A DNA stretch of 64,000 nt from Lichenostomus cassidix (GCA_008360975.2 CM039181.1:8974380-9038379), one strand, 5' to 3'. Shown: positions 24,501-38,080, counted from the first letter of the stretch. Notes: a model not told the origin generated them from the letters alone. Translations and numbers: made by a program.

Positions 24501-27500
24501 CACGTGGAGTCCCTGTGTGCCCTTAGAAAACACTACACTCCTCTGCAAGCTCTTTTGGGGCACCTTTCTGCAGGGCAGCATTGGCTTCCTGCAGCACCTA
24601 CCAGCTTGCAGCAGCAGATGCTTTATTATTTCACCATTATCTTTTGGATCCTCATTCATAGGCATTGGGAGTGGGCCTTAAATGAAATGTTTGGCTGGAA
24701 GGCAACCGAGAAAATCACCTCCTGCATCCTCTTGTGCTGCAGCAGGGTCAGGACTTGCTTGTTCCAGAGCTTGCAAACTGCTGTGAGAAGTGATTTGCTG
24801 TGCTCAGGTGGCAAATCTCAGGGGTAGCCAAGGTCAGCTGGGTTCCTCCCGAAATGCCAAGGGTCTGTTATACAAGAGCTTCTCTTTCAGGTGTTCATTG
24901 TGCTTTGCTTGTTGCAGGGCTGTAGACACAGTTGAATTCCACATAAGCAGCCTGGTGTGTGGAATTATTTGGTTGTCAGAGGTGGATATTTGCAATGTCA
25001 TCAGTTAATGCTGGTGCATTAATGTGTTTCAACAGCAAAAGGAGTTTTCTTCTTATTTTACAAACTTCTTGGTTTGTTTCTGTACTGCTCTGACCTGGAC
25101 TCCCTCTGCTGATGCTCCTGTGCAGTTCCACTTTCTACAATTCATCACTTCCACACACAAAATATTGGCCTGAGCTGTGGGGTGCTATAAGTTAAGCTGA
25201 CCCACCATCCAGAAAATGCATTTTTGCAGTGGATATTTCATGGTTTCCCACTGAGGTGTCACAAATCTTATAGGAGGAAACTCTTGTTGTTTTTTTTTTT
25301 TCTTTCCTTTCGTAATTTCCTATGGGTTTTTTCTATTTAGGAAATGCTGCCTCTCTTACTCCCAGCAATCTGTTCACTTGGCAAGAAATACGTCTATCAG
25401 GTGTTTAAAATTAAAGTTGTTACAATCAAATTTGCAGAGGCAGGAGGGTTTGCCCCAGTGTCCTGGACATGGTCCAGCTTTGGTAATTCCATCTCACCTA
25501 ACCCAATCTTTCTTTGCAGTTCCCTGGTGTTCCTCCTGCCCTGCTGAAATCTGCTCCAGGGAGCTGCTGTGCCATGGCATGTTCAACATATGCCTGCTTT
25601 TCACCCAGGAGTGGCCACAGTGTGTGATGAAGTGATTTATAATCCATGCCATGCACTCACACTGGTTTTCTCTTTACGGTGACTTCTAAGGAAAGGCAGG
25701 AGTTACTCAGAAGCAACACTTCTGGGGAAAAAGATATCATCTCAGGAACTAAAGATGGATTTGAGAATTCTGATTCTCTGGGTGCCTCTTTCAGATGATC
25801 TCTCCCCAACTCATCCCTTTGTCTTATAAGGTGGTGCTGAGAAGGGGAGGCTCTGTGTGATCAGCTGTGTTTATAGGACAAAACCCTTCCCCCTGCCCAG
25901 TAATCCCCTGGGTGTAGGCAGGGAGCATTCCAAAGTGCTGAGCAGCCTCAGCAGATGGGGGCAAAGGCAGCACACATGCACCTGCTAAATAAACATTCTC
26001 CCCAGCTTGCTCTCAACAGGCCAATCCTTCCCACACAATTAAATCTGAAAACAGAAGCCTGCCCTGGTCATTGGAAAGGAGTGCCCCAGAGAAGTGTTTT
26101 GCTGCACTGTTCCTAAGAAATAAGGTGGTTTTGGGCATGAAGGAGGTGGAGAAACACTCTCATGACTCCACTGAAAAAGGAAAACTCACAGGAATTCAGG
26201 TGATACATATCAGTTGCTTCTGGTTTTAAGGGCTCAAGCAAAGCAACACTTTAAAATCATCATGGTATAGTGAGCAGAAAAGCTTTCTTGAGAATATTTT
26301 TAAATCTCTGCCTCAGATACATCCTTGGAGCTGGAGCCATGCCACTAAGCATATGATGAATGAAATCTCTTTAAAAATCTCAGATAGGAAAACTCCTAGA
26401 TAGGAAAACTCCCATTCTAATTGTTTCAGATCATCTGCATCCTGTGTTTGGCTACATGGGGTAATAGAGGCCATCTGTCTCCCTGCTTTCCAATCTATGG
26501 ATTTATGTCTGTGTGCAGAGCTGTTTTCACTGACAGAGTGCACAAACCCTCCCCAGTGTGTGGTAAGAGAATGTGTGCAGCCAGGAACAGCCAAAATTTC
26601 TGACCTTACAAGCCATGTACCAAGCTCCTCTTAGGGCTGTGAACCCCAAAATGCACATTTTGGTGTGTCGAGGAAATTGGGAACTCCAAGAATCAATGGG
26701 AAACACTTTCTGATCCCCTTTGCTCCCAGCAGGCTGTCAGGGCACAGGTCTGGGTTGGGTCTCAGAGCAGCATCTGGCACTGTCTGCCCTCATGGGAAAT
26801 GAGACATCATCTGAATCCTGTCCTTTTGCTCCTCTGCAGGCACCACCTCAAGGTTTCTCAGCTGAGAAAAAGGGTGAGGAAGTTACTGAGAACTGTAAAT
26901 CAAGCACAGCAGGGATAAATAACTTTATGGTGCAGCTACATTAGGCTACAGCTCTCCCTTCTACAAACACACCTTTTGCTGAGATATTGCAATAGTAGAC
27001 TTTAAAGGCAGCCAAGCAGTGCAGTACATTTCTTCACTTAGATTAAAAGCATTGTTTAAATTCTTGTGGCTAGACAATTTGTCTTGTCCTTAAGAAAAAA
27101 AAAAAAAGAAAGAAAAAGAGGCCATATTAAAGAGCAAAGCAGCACAAAGAGACTGGGATGTAGCATTGAGGAACTGCAGGGAATTTTTAGCTTGCCTGCT
27201 GCAAATCAAGATCAGCCTTTTTACCTTTCCACAATCTTTCTCCCTTTGTTTTTTGTGGTTACCACAAAACCTTATTCAAAGATTCTCTCAGATGCTAGAA
27301 TTAGATAATGTCTCTGGAAAAGGGTGTCACAGTCTGGACAAACATTGCCATGAATAAAATATTTTATGTAATGACATCTTTCATCCAGCAAGGCTCCAGG
27401 GGGGAAAAAACCTATAAAAGCACATATTTATCATTTAAGGAATAATAAGATGTTTCATATTATTGTACAAACATATGGAGATACAGGTGTATTTGGATCT

Positions 27501-28900
27501 CAGACTCAAACAGTTTCTGGGCTGATACAAAGCAATCCTGTTCCAGGGGGAACTGGAGCAGCAGGTGGGTGACATATAACACTTGTGATGCCTTTTATAT
27601 GACAAGGAAGCAACACAAAGCTATTCCTGAGAGAATGGCCTTGCAAAAGATGTTCCAAGGACATCCACGGTGGGATTTTTGTGGTGCCCAGTGGCATTTT
27701 TTGCATCCCAGCCCAAACACATCCTGCCAGGCTCAGCAGAGGTGACTGCAGAGAACACCTGGGATATTTTGAGGCCTTTGATTTGTCTGTCATACTTTGC
27801 GCTGTCTGTCAGGGAAAGGACTGGTTAAAATAACAGGGCCTGAAGGAAAAACAGAACAGGGATGTTCACATTTGTAGTGTCCAGTCTGGAGAAGAATAGG
27901 GCTGTTGTCACCCCCAAACAACCTGGTTGTGTCAACCTTAACAACACATCTCCCACAACTGTGAACCTCAGCCAGAGAAGCAGGGAATAGGTGAAATTCA
28001 ATAGACAGCACATGTTTAGGTTAAAAAAATCTGAATGAAAAGAGGAAGAAGCCACAGGAGCATCAGTCTCAGCAGTGGAGACTTTGCCATGAAACCCTGA
28101 ACTCCACATGTTCACCCACCCAGGCACTTCTCAGGGTGTCCAAAAGAAAACAGGATTTTCTTGATAGTAAATTGTTTACTCTTTCCATGTAAGTAACTGT
28201 TTTCCTGTAACCTGACATGGAAAGAAACTGTAATTTGGATTGCCAAGCTATTAACCTCCTGTCATGGGCAGGCTGTTTTATAAAGGAGATCACACAAACA
28301 ACTCAATTATATATGTATAAACTCAGCATCTAACAGTCAGAATAAGCAGATACATCCACGCAGCCACAGAACTCATTTAATAGCATCAGTTGTATAAAAT
28401 GCAAATCTTACTCATGCCATTTTTCAGTCCCCACAGGTTCCAGCAGTGTGCCTGTGCTCAGCAGGGCTTTGGGCTCCAACCACATTTGCAATCCCAGGTG
28501 CCAGTTTGCTTCAGCCCACTTGCAGCTTTAATTTTTTTTAAAAAAAACTTCTTCCCTGAGGGAACAATAATGAGATCATCTGATAGTTTCGTGAAGGTGA
28601 GTGTCTGATCAGTGTCTGATCAGTGTCTGAAAGTGAGGAAATGACAAAGCACTCAAGTTCTTGCTCTCACAGAGCAATCCTTTGCAGGGAGTATGTTGGT
28701 TCATTTTTCTCAAAGCATCAAACTCAGAGTTTCATGCTAAGTGCAAATGAGCAGGCTGCTCTGCCTTGCATATTTGTACATGAATCCAGCCCAGTGAGGG
28801 AAAAAAAAAGGACTATTGAAGGCATTGAAAAAAACATAAAATCGGTGCGTTGCAAGGAGCTTAATACATTCACAACGTTATTTAGCTCTAACAAAGAGCA
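15567..28900. other. Long non-coding stretch, no gene recognised
   Basis: I found no confident exon or interspersed repeat in this 13 kb. Several AT-rich parts (about 17.94-18.12 and 21.95-22.10 kb) resemble conserved non-coding DNA by composition only. Minor tandem duplications occur at 26,383-26,412 (AGATAGGAAAACTCC twice) and 28,599-28,630 (GTGTCTGATCA repeats). Weak splice-flanked open segments at 20,885-21,044 and 25,341-25,400 are treated as findings. Confidence 0.5.
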
Positions 28901-29150
28901 GCAACCCCAGATGACCTTCTGGCTCCTGTCTCCACCCAAGTTCCTGGCCCCTGTTCAGCGTCCTGGCAGAAGTTGCAGACATCCGCCACACGATGCCAAG
29001 GAGCTGTTTTGTCTGCAGATATGTAATAGAGATTAGCCGAGTGCTGGGGGAGCAGCCGAGCGCTCACTGCACCTCCGAGCACCGGGCAGGCAGAGAGCTT
29101 GTGCTCCCCAGCCCTGCCCAGAGCCCATGGGGGCTCGGTGGCCACAGGGG

Positions 29151-29268
29151 AGAGGAGAATTCCAGGGCAGAGAGGAGAATTCTGGGGGAGAGAGGAGAAT
29201 TCCAGGGCAGAGAGGAGAATTCCAGGGCAGAGAGGAGAATTCCAGGGGAGAGAGGAGAATTCCCAGCT
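29151..29268 (+). repeat. 20-bp minisatellite, 6 copies
   Basis: Six copies of the 20-bp unit AGAGGAGAATTCCAGGGCAG start at 29151, 29171, 29191, 29211, 29231 and 29251. The second copy carries TCTGGGGG in place of TCCAGGGC, and the fifth has GGGGAG at its end. Each unit holds a GAATTC hexamer, giving a regular 20-bp ladder of EcoRI sites. The array lies about 70 bp before the GGAT tract, in a CpG-enriched patch that starts near 28.96 kb. Confidence 0.97.
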
Positions 29269-29334
29269 CTGCAGCTTGGGGCGTTCTGTGCTGCTCTCCC
29301 GGCGATTCCTTGGCAGTGATTCCTGGTGGGGCTG

Positions 29335-29757
29335 GGGATGGAGGGATGGATGGATGAAGGATAGATGGATGGATGGATGGATGGACGGATGGATGGATGA
29401 TGGATGGATGAAGAATGGATGGATGGATGATGGATGAGGGATGGATGGATGGATGGATGGATGGATGGATGAAGGATGGATGGATGGATGGATGGATGGA
29501 TGGATAGATGGATGGATGGATGAAGGATGGATGGATGGATGATGGATGAGGGATGGATGGATGGATGGATGGATGGATGAAGGATGGATGGATGGATGGA
29601 TGGATGATGGATGGATGGATGGATGGATGGATGGATGGATGGATGGATGAAGGATGGATGGATGGATGGATGGATGGATGAAGGATGGATGGATGGATGG
29701 ATGGATAGATGGATGGATGGATGAAGGATGGATGGATGGATGGACGGATGGATGGGG
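29335..29757 (+). repeat. (GGAT)n tetranucleotide tract, about 420 bp
   Basis: Long runs of GGAT are interrupted in a patterned way by GGATGAA, GGATGATGGATGAGG, GGATAGATGG and GGACGG variants. The interruptions recur together, so blocks of the tract appear to have been copied as larger units. Read on the minus strand it translates as a His-Pro-Ser-Ile repeat spanning up to 326 codons, which is a repeat artefact and not a gene. The tract joins directly to the ~100-bp minisatellite at 29,752, whose units carry short GGAT runs at the equivalent place. Confidence 0.97.
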
Positions 29758-30133
29758 TGACACCACACCAGTGCTCGGCCAGGGCTCACCGATCCCATCC
29801 CAAAGCTGGCACTGCAGTGGGGCCAGGGATGGATTGATGGGGTGCCAGTGACCCCACATCTGTGCCATGTGCTCAGCCAGGAATCACTGATCCCATCTCA
29901 ATTCTGACACTCCAGTGGGGCCAGGGATGGATGGACGGATGGATGGAGTGCCCGTGACCCCAAACCTGTGCCAGAGATCCCCAATCCGCCCTCATCCCAA
30001 TTCTGGCACTCCAGTGAGGCCAGGGATGGATGGATTGATGGGGTGCCCATGACCCCAAACCTGTGCCATGTGCTCAGCCAGAGATCACCGATCCACCCTC
30101 ATCCCAATGCTGGCACTGCAGCAGAACCGGGGA
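29752..30133 (+). repeat. About 100-bp minisatellite, 4 copies
   Basis: Four diverged copies begin near 29,752, 29,839, 29,945 and 30,040. Each runs in the order GGGGTGCC-like start, GTGACCCC, 'tgtgccatgtgctcagcca', 'atcccaattctggcactcca', and 'ggccagggatggatgga'. Spacing is about 87, 106 and 95 bp, with deletions in some copies. The end of each unit carries a short GGAT run, linking this array to the long GGAT tract on its left. I see no coding function. Confidence 0.9.
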
Positions 30134-30535
30134 TGTAACCACGGCTCGTTAACACCTCCCGGCTGCGACTGCTTTTAGAGCTGTGCCCGGAATGGAAACG
30201 GCTTTTGTTTTCCCGTAGTAGGCTTTAAAGGAAAAACCTCGTTTTGACTTTAAATACCTTTTTTTTTTTTTTTTAATCCCCCCTCCCTTTTTCCACCAGA
30301 GACAGGAAACAGTTCTTTCATGCGTTCAGAAATGCAAATTATGATTGGCAGAACATTACAGTGCAGAAAAGGAGCTTTTGAAAGAGATCGTGGAGAAGTG
30401 ATCGAGGCAGATGAAAGGTTAGGTCCTGCAGCAGGCGAGCCAATCTCCCTGAGTCACACATCCCCTGCTCGGGAGCTTGGACAGAGCAGCAATTTCTCTG
30501 AAATGCAAAGTGGGAAGGGAAAAATGCTGGGCTCT
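30134..30535. other. Non-coding spacer with T-run
   Basis: This holds a poly(T) run at about 30,259-30,276 and otherwise unique-looking DNA. No gene or repeat family is recognised. Confidence 0.5.
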
Positions 30536-30594
30536 CCCTTCTCTCTCCTCCTTCTTCTCCTTCTCCTTCTCCACCTCCTCCTTCTCCTCCACTG
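30536..30594 (+). repeat. CTT/CTC pyrimidine tract
   Basis: This is a near-pure pyrimidine strand built from CTT and CTC triplets. It is low-complexity sequence. The Leu-rich and Glu/Gly-rich translations on either strand come from it. Confidence 0.9.
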
Positions 30595-30869
30595 CTGAGG
30601 ACCTGGAGAGCCAGAAGACTCTTTGAAGAATTCATCTTTTTGCCTCTCTCAGGAAGGGTCTCCACTACTGCCAGCTGGATACAACCATGGCATGAGAAGG
30701 GGTTCTCCCTGGAGTGCACCAGAATTGCTAGGCAGGAACTTTGTTGTAATCATTTATACTTCGTTCCTGTGACTAAACAAACAATATCTTATGAGAAGGG
30801 GATAAAAATTAATAAAACACATTGGTACCCAACCAATTTGTTTGCTGTGCAGGAGGGACACAGCAGATT

Positions 30870-30918
30870 GTGATGTGATGTGATGTGATGTGATGTGATG
30901 TGATGTGATGTGATGATG
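30870..30918 (+). repeat. (TGATG)n pentanucleotide
   Basis: Roughly nine exact head-to-tail copies of TGATG end in TGATGATG. This is a clean microsatellite, probably polymorphic in length. Confidence 0.97.
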
Positions 30919-33900
30919 TCAGCAATGTACAACAAAAAATGTCAGCATGTACAACTCCATTTTTTTCTGCAGCAAGTCAGCACATGGTAGTACATCTGGG
31001 GGAAAGCTGCTCACCTCACTCTGGCTGCTTGAGAGAGACTTCCAGCCTTTCTAAAATAGCTCAGAAAAGACAGAAAATTGAGATTATAACAAGCACATGC
31101 AAATGCACTTTCCCCAGAAACTGGCTTGTGACATTCCGAACCTTTGGAGTGCCTAATCCAGCCTGCTCAGCCCTCCCCTGCTGCACTGCTGGTTGGGGTA
31201 GGAGGGATCCACCTCATGCATCTCATTGTACAGCAGGACAGTAAGCACAGCCACCCTGCTCTTGCCCAAGAGATAGCAGCATTTTGTGTTTTGGAGAAGT
31301 GATCTGATGCAGTTTGTAAAATGCTTCTGAATCCTTTGAGAAGGAGGATGTCAATAAAGTATTTCTATCCCACTATAGTAATTCCTCTCCTCATTTTTTC
31401 CTCCAGTTTCCTTTACAATTGAAAATCCTTCTTCCTTTCCTCTTCCAAACAGAGATTGCCTGATTTTTTTTTTCCAGCTAATAATGAAAATAACAAATGC
31501 GTTCTGGAGACTTGAAGGGAGCTGTGCTTGAGACCACTGATATGCTGTGAAGATGAGGGTGAGAAAAGAGACCTTTGGCTGTGATGAGACCCAGATGTCC
31601 CATTCTGGATGTGTCCAGCAAAGTTACTATGTCAAGTCTTTGTTTAAATTGGGTCCCACTGCTCGAGCATATTTATTAGCATAACAAAGCAGCAATGGCC
31701 AAGGAAAGGAAAAAATGACTTGCCTAATGGAAATGAATTGTGCAGCATAACCTGGTGGTACACAGGACTCTATCATGGTATTTAATGTCTCTCCCCACGC
31801 TGAAAGAAAGAGTCTTGACACAGGCGCCAGTAGGTCTGTAGAGCCATTGGTAGACAGCCAGGGCATACCATTTAATGGAAGGACATCATTAAATATGCCT
31901 TTATTTTTATTACTTTGTAATATTATTATGCAGCTGAAATAAATCACAAGTTGTTTTTAGTGGGATTCAGTCACAAGCCACAAAAGCAGGGAGCTGGGGG
32001 GTTACTTCTCAATCTCCCTGCAAGCAACTTTCTGTGCTCTCTGCAAAGAGCAAAACCTTCACATCAGGGTCAGCCCATGGCCTTTTCCTCTTCCAATATT
32101 TATTAAATATATTATTAAATCTGTACAACTTGTGGCTCTCACATCCCACATCCCCTCCCAAAGCAGCAAGGTGCAAAGTGCTGCATGCTCACCTGAGCAA
32201 TGCAACAGCAGTGAACTGGAGAGGGAGTTTGGCTCAGCCTCCCCCAACCAGGTGGGCAAAGCAAGAATTCTTCAGGCATGCAGTGAAGTTGAAAAGGAGA
32301 TGTACAAAGCTGTGCTTGGACCCTCAGCACACTGTCTGACTGCCCCAAGAGCCCACTGCTCACTGCCACACAGCATCGAGGATGCAGCACAATGTTTGGT
32401 TTAGAAGGAGGAGCACTCACAGCTTTTCCACACAGTCACACATTTTCTTGGCTCTGGTGCCAGCGAGGACATTGTGGTGCAAAGCATTTTACAGAAAACC
32501 TAAATATACCAGCAGGGCATTGTCAGCCATCATGTGATGATTTTAGCTTAACACATTTTGGTTTTACTCTCCTCCCAGGCCCTTCTGAAAGTGCTGCTAT
32601 GTGTGCAAGCTCCCCCTTGGATGCTTTTTTCCTTCTTTTTTTTTTTTCATTTGCACATGGTTAGACTTTTTCAGAGGGAGGGAGAAGGGCAGATTCTGAT
32701 TTAGAGAGTTGTGCTGAACTACTGGGATTATTTGTGTAAAACACCCATTAGTTCCCTCTCATCACCTTTAAGATTGCTTTTTTTTTTTTCCAGGTAAATG
32801 TTAACAGGAGGTTTATCATTAACCACCTTTTGGTTTTTGTGAGAGTTTATATTACTCACATGAGCAGTGTATGTTGCAAGATTCCTTTTTTCACTTTTTA
32901 GATACAAACTATTCACAGCTTGAGTTTTGTCTAATCTGAAGCCAAACTGATTTCAGTTTTCAGATAAACTCTGCCTCAAAAGGGAACCTCAAAAGGCTTC
33001 ATTTTGTCCAGTTAAGATACAAGTATCACCTGCTTGAACACCAAAATGTGTGCAGATCAAAGAGATTAATTGCTGTGCTTCAAGGTAAAGAAGAAACATT
33101 AACAGCAGGATTTGAAGAGATCACTCAAGTCAACCATTTGAAAAAACATCTTTATAGCCTGCTCTTTTCTGCAGCAAAGCTGTGTTTCAGTCAAGCCCAT
33201 TCTTACTGGCAAGGAGCAACAGGAGTGCCTTGCTATGCACACATAAAATCACAAACACACAAACTTCTCATCTGCTTGTGGGATGTGGATTGCAGGGATT
33301 CTGGTCAAAAACCTAGAGGGACCTGTGCTCCCAGCCTGCCTGTCTCTTCAGAGCACTAATTCCCCCTCCTTCTTCTGCTGCGTTTGCCAGTGGAAAAAAT
33401 TAGCAAACCCTATTTACAAATATTTTTGCCTCTTGGCCCTCTGCCTAATGCTGTGCTATTAAGGCTGTCGTTGTTCCACTAAACAATTGCAAATGTTTTT
33501 GCATGCATGCATTGGCTTGCTTTGGAGTTCAGATGCTCTTATTCCACCAACTGCCACTGCCACCCTCTGCTTAATTCAAGGTGAATGGCCTGGAATCCAA
33601 GCTTCTCAGAAAACTTCCCCTCTATTACCCCACTAAAATATACAATAAAATCCCTCCACTAAGGCGTTTTCCTGCAGTTTTTCTTCCCCAGCCTCTCCTT
33701 TCATGTCAGTGTGCCCCAAAGCCTTACACTTGCATCAGACAAGGTCAAAGAGGCTGTAGCCAGTGAGATCTCAGGGGGTTTGTTATAAAAACTGTGCCTT
33801 GGAGAGCCATTTTCTCAGGTGAATCCTGATCCCAAGAAAAGTGATCTCCATTTCTGCATTTCCAAAGTTCTCTGAGCTGCTTAGTGCCTAAGCCGAGTTA

Positions 33901-36900
33901 CGAGCAAGGACAAAACATTTCTCCTCTTTTCCCTGAGACTCCTGAGCTGGCAACCATTTTCAGAGCATATTTCCAGGATTCTCCTCCTCCAAAAGGCCAT
34001 GGTGGCCAACACTTTCTCTGAAAGTCCAGAATGAAGTATTAGTCCATGTTCTCTTTCTTTTTTCTTTACCCACCACCGCATCCCCAAAATTTCACAGATG
34101 CTCATTCACTCTTTTTAACCTCTGTGCAAGTAAATTCATGCTTCTGTGAATGGTGTTTGGTCCCAAATGTGAGGTGATACAGTTTACCAGCATTTCAACA
34201 GCAGCTGAAGCAGCCAGTGATAAATGGATGTTGAAGAGCAGTCAAAGAAAGCAAGTTTCGTATCTGTAATTGCAAATGGTAGCATGGGAAATGTGATTTT
34301 GAAACAACAAAAGAAAGATTTATGTCTCTAATGAAAACAGCTCCAATGTCAGACTCAGCACAACTTCCCAGACAAGATAAAAACACAAGAACTATCTCCA
34401 GAAATTACTCAGTGAAAAATTCTGGATAACAAATGCAGTTGAGAAAATTGCTCGGGCAGTTTGCAAATAGGAAAAAAAAAAGGGGGCAAAACAGATTTAT
34501 TAATCACTATGATTTATGCACCTAGCTTTGCTAGCAGTGCAAATTAAAGTAAATTAAAGCACAGTCCAGAGTTCCTCCACACTGTTTGGTCAGCAAACTT
34601 CCATCCTGGGCTGAGGCACTGCTGGTTTTAGGCCAATCCTGCCAAGCTCATGGTGTTTCTAGGATCATAAAGTGCCAACACACAAGATCTGTAGGGTGTT
34701 CAGGAGGAGCATTTCAGCCCCTGATTTTGTCTTTGCAGCTGAAAGCTGAAGTCCTGGGAGACATAACTGCAGCCACAGAAATCCTGTCTGCATAGCCTCA
34801 CCCAGAGAGTGAGAAGAAGGAAAACAGAGCTTGTCCAGGTGTGAACACATCTGGTGGGAAGATTACAACATGAATGATTATTCCAGATTCTCCCCATGCT
34901 GGGCACATCCCAAGTGCCCAGTCACAGAATGCCCATGCTGGGACAGGCTGTGAGGAGAAATTTGGAGACAGAGCCACAAGGACTATTGAATATCTTGGCC
35001 TTGGCCATCCATCTGCTCCAGCTCTGCTCAAGGACTGTGTCTTCAACTAGTCAGTGGCAGCTGAAGACAGAAGTTTGTGATATTTAGATTCATATTAAGA
35101 AAATGTAAGATGTTGCAAGAATAAGGAACTGGGCAGGGTTTAAACCCTGCTGTGGAGTCACAGGAGCACAGACACACCCAGAGCCTCTCCTTGTATTTCC
35201 AGATTGTGCCACAAACCCCTAAGGTTACAAAGATGGAGAACACTTTTCCTGCAAAATCTGCTTGGGTCTTGCATATCCCCTGTGAAAGAAACACAGTTAT
35301 TGCTAGCAGGGATGGAGCCAAACCTTTTTCTGCAGCTAACCCCCCTGGGCTGGCCTGAGCTGCCCTGCTGTGACCAAGTGTCCCCAGGTAATGGGGAGGA
35401 AGCAGCCAGACACCCCTTTGGCAGCTCCATCATCAGCTCCTGTCCTGGGAGCTGCCAGAGCCTGCAGGCATCTTGGGCCAAGTCTCTGTCATGCCCAAAA
35501 ACCAGAATTTAACCCTCCTGGTGACCTAATTATGGATGCCCACAAACGAGGTGTGCTGAGGAGCACTAAAGACCAACAGCCAACTCATCCTTTGCATTTC
35601 TTTCTTTGCAAAATGGCTCTGGCATCACTGTCCTGGCTGGAAATGGAGGGGATTTAATGCCCTAGGACCTGGGTGAAAAAGCTCTGTAAGCTCACTGCAG
35701 CCCCATTGCAGCACTGATCCCAACCCACTGGGCACACAGGAGATGCTCAGTCCAATATATTGTTAAATACCAACAGCTGCTGAGGACATGCTGGAGCTCC
35801 AGAACTTCACTACCAACTTTTCACTCCAGTTTTTGTCAGGTCTGAATCAATCCCAACCCTCCATTACCCTCCACACACACATCATGTAGAGCCCAAAATT
35901 ACAGACTATCTTTCAGCCTAACTGCTTGGGAACAATTTTAAAGGATATTTTTTTTCTCCTCCAGAGGAGGAAAAACATACAGATCATGCACAGATGAACC
36001 TCCACCATCAGCTGTCAGCTGGCTGAGGAATAGGGTGACCTCACAAAGTACCTCAGTCCAGGTGATACAGCTCAGCATTAAAGCAGAATTGTAGAGTGCT
36101 GGCTGTACTTGAGCATGGAAAACATTCTCCACCAAATGCAGCTCAAAAACAGGTAAAGCAAAATCAAAAGGGTACAAACAACCATGAGCAAAGCTGGTTC
36201 TGGACTCCTTTTTCAACGTTCTTGCAATGTGGCTTCTGAAACAAAAAGAGTGTGTTGAATTAGTGCAAGTGGAAAATCGGTTTTTTGACCAAAAAAAAAA
36301 AAAAAAAAGGCAGGGGAAGGAGGGAGTTGTGTGGGAAAGATTCTTTAAATAATCGTGGGGGTTTTTTTCCTTAATTGGAGAATTGGAAAAATAAATTAGG
36401 AGTTTGGCAAATTTTCGTCAAAACATTTCAATAGCCAAAGCCTAAATTCTGGCTTTAGTTTGCTCTACCAATGTCAACACCCTCTGAAAAACGTCAATAA
36501 TATGAGAAAAAGTTATTGTTGTTCTCGTTTGCCACAAAAAGTCTCATCTTCAGTGCAACTCTCGTTTCAGTCTGTACCACTGACAAGCTGGAGGGGCAGA
36601 GATGTAGTGCCTCAAATGACTCCCCTCCACTGAAACCTTCCTGGGGAAGGAAAAGGGACAACAAAGGAGTCACAATGAGGGGTAGGACAGAAGAAAAGAG
36701 GATGAAAGTACTCAGCAAAATGACACAGAGAGAGAGCAGGAAGGCTGAAAGAAACAACAGTGTTATTTTTTTTTTTTCACTCTCTTCCATTACATAAAGT
36801 TTAATCTTCTTTTCTTCATCTGTTGTAAGAAAACACCACATTTATGGTTTTAAGTGGTAAAGACAAAGCCCAGGAAAGGAAAAACAGCAGAGTTGCATGA

Positions 36901-38080
36901 GATCCCAGCCTGTTTCATCTCCCAAAGCCAAGCCCACACCTTTGCCCAAACCTCTTTAGATTTTACTGTCACTCTTTAGGTTTTACTGTCACTGATTTTA
37001 GTGTTGCCCATTAGCTTTCTAAGCAGATTTAACAAGATAACAGCCTGTGATAGAGGAAGGTGGAGCTCACAGAGCTCTTTGGGGAGCCAAAAGAGATCTA
37101 ATATTTCAGAAATGCCTTCCCACATACACTAGTTCAGAGAAGAGCTGTTTGGAAACAGAGGGCTCAGGAGTTGGGAAATATTTGCAGGAGAAATAATTTT
37201 CTGCAGTACATTTCTTTCAGAATGCAATGGATAAACAACAAGCCTCTGTTGGAGGAACTGAAGAAGAAAGTTTTACAGACACCCGAAATGGATGAAACAA
37301 ATGAAACAAAACCCGTTTTGTTTGCAAAAATATCATCTTCTCCCTGAAAATAAATGCCCATTTGTGGTGCAGGTGCTTAGCCTGTCTATAGTATTATTAA
37401 TTTTTCCATAATACCCCTGTGCAATTTCTCCCTCCAGGTGTCCTTATCACAAATCCATCCACCCACGCAGGGGAACCAGTGAGCTGTGCATGGAGACAAA
37501 CACAAGAGCTGCTCCTGCAGAGCTTGCTTGGTCCTGCCAAGGAAACTCCTCTCAGAGCTGCCAGCAGAGCTCAGTGGCTCTCAAGGGACTCAGGATGCTC
37601 CTGGGCAAGTGGACACAAAGGAACCAAGCAAAGGGAAGGCTCTGAGTGCTCCAGGCATGGAGTTTGCATCGATTTCTTAAAGATGGTTATAAAACCATCT
37701 GGGGAACACGGGAGGCAGCAGCATCTCCTGGGGACATCACCCCATGGATTATTTCAGCCCTGGCTAAATCCCAGCCCAGCAAAGCTCCTCTCTCCCTCCA
37801 CAGCTGGGAGAGGAAACAGAACAAAAGGTTCATGGGTTGGGGTGAGGACAGGGAGAGATCACTCATCAAACACTGTCATGGGCAAAACAGGCTCGAATTA
37901 GAGATGTTGACTGAATTTAGTCCTAACAAGATCAGAGCAGGATAGTAGAGAAGTAAAATAAAGACTTAAAATCACTTCCCCCACCCCTCTCTCCTTCCCA
38001 GCTCTACCTCTTCCCCTCCCACAAAGATGCAGGGCTGTGATCTTATTTGGCTGAAAGGTTTTTATAGGTGTAGGTAAATG
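30919..38080. other. Non-coding stretch, no gene recognised
   Basis: No exon or repeat family could be supported. An AT-rich block at about 31,640-31,960 looks conserved in style but I cannot test that. A poly(A) run lies at 36,291-36,308. A short duplication of TTTTACTGTCACT lies at 36,960-36,991. An acceptor-led open segment at 34,739-34,795 ends quickly and is not claimed. Confidence 0.5.

Noticed and set aside
28888..29868. 326-codon minus-strand open frame with His-Pro-Ser-Ile repeats, and its overlapping 244-codon frame
   Set aside because: It is the translation of the GGAT tract and the flanking minisatellites. No start context, no splice structure, no protein family.
34739..34795. 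Good acceptor followed by 18 open codons and a stop
   Set aside because: Too short to separate from chance, and no polyadenylation signal or upstream exon found.
37419..37901. 160-codon plus-strand open frame
   Set aside because: Low-information Ser/Gly/Arg composition, competing frames at the same place, no family recognised.
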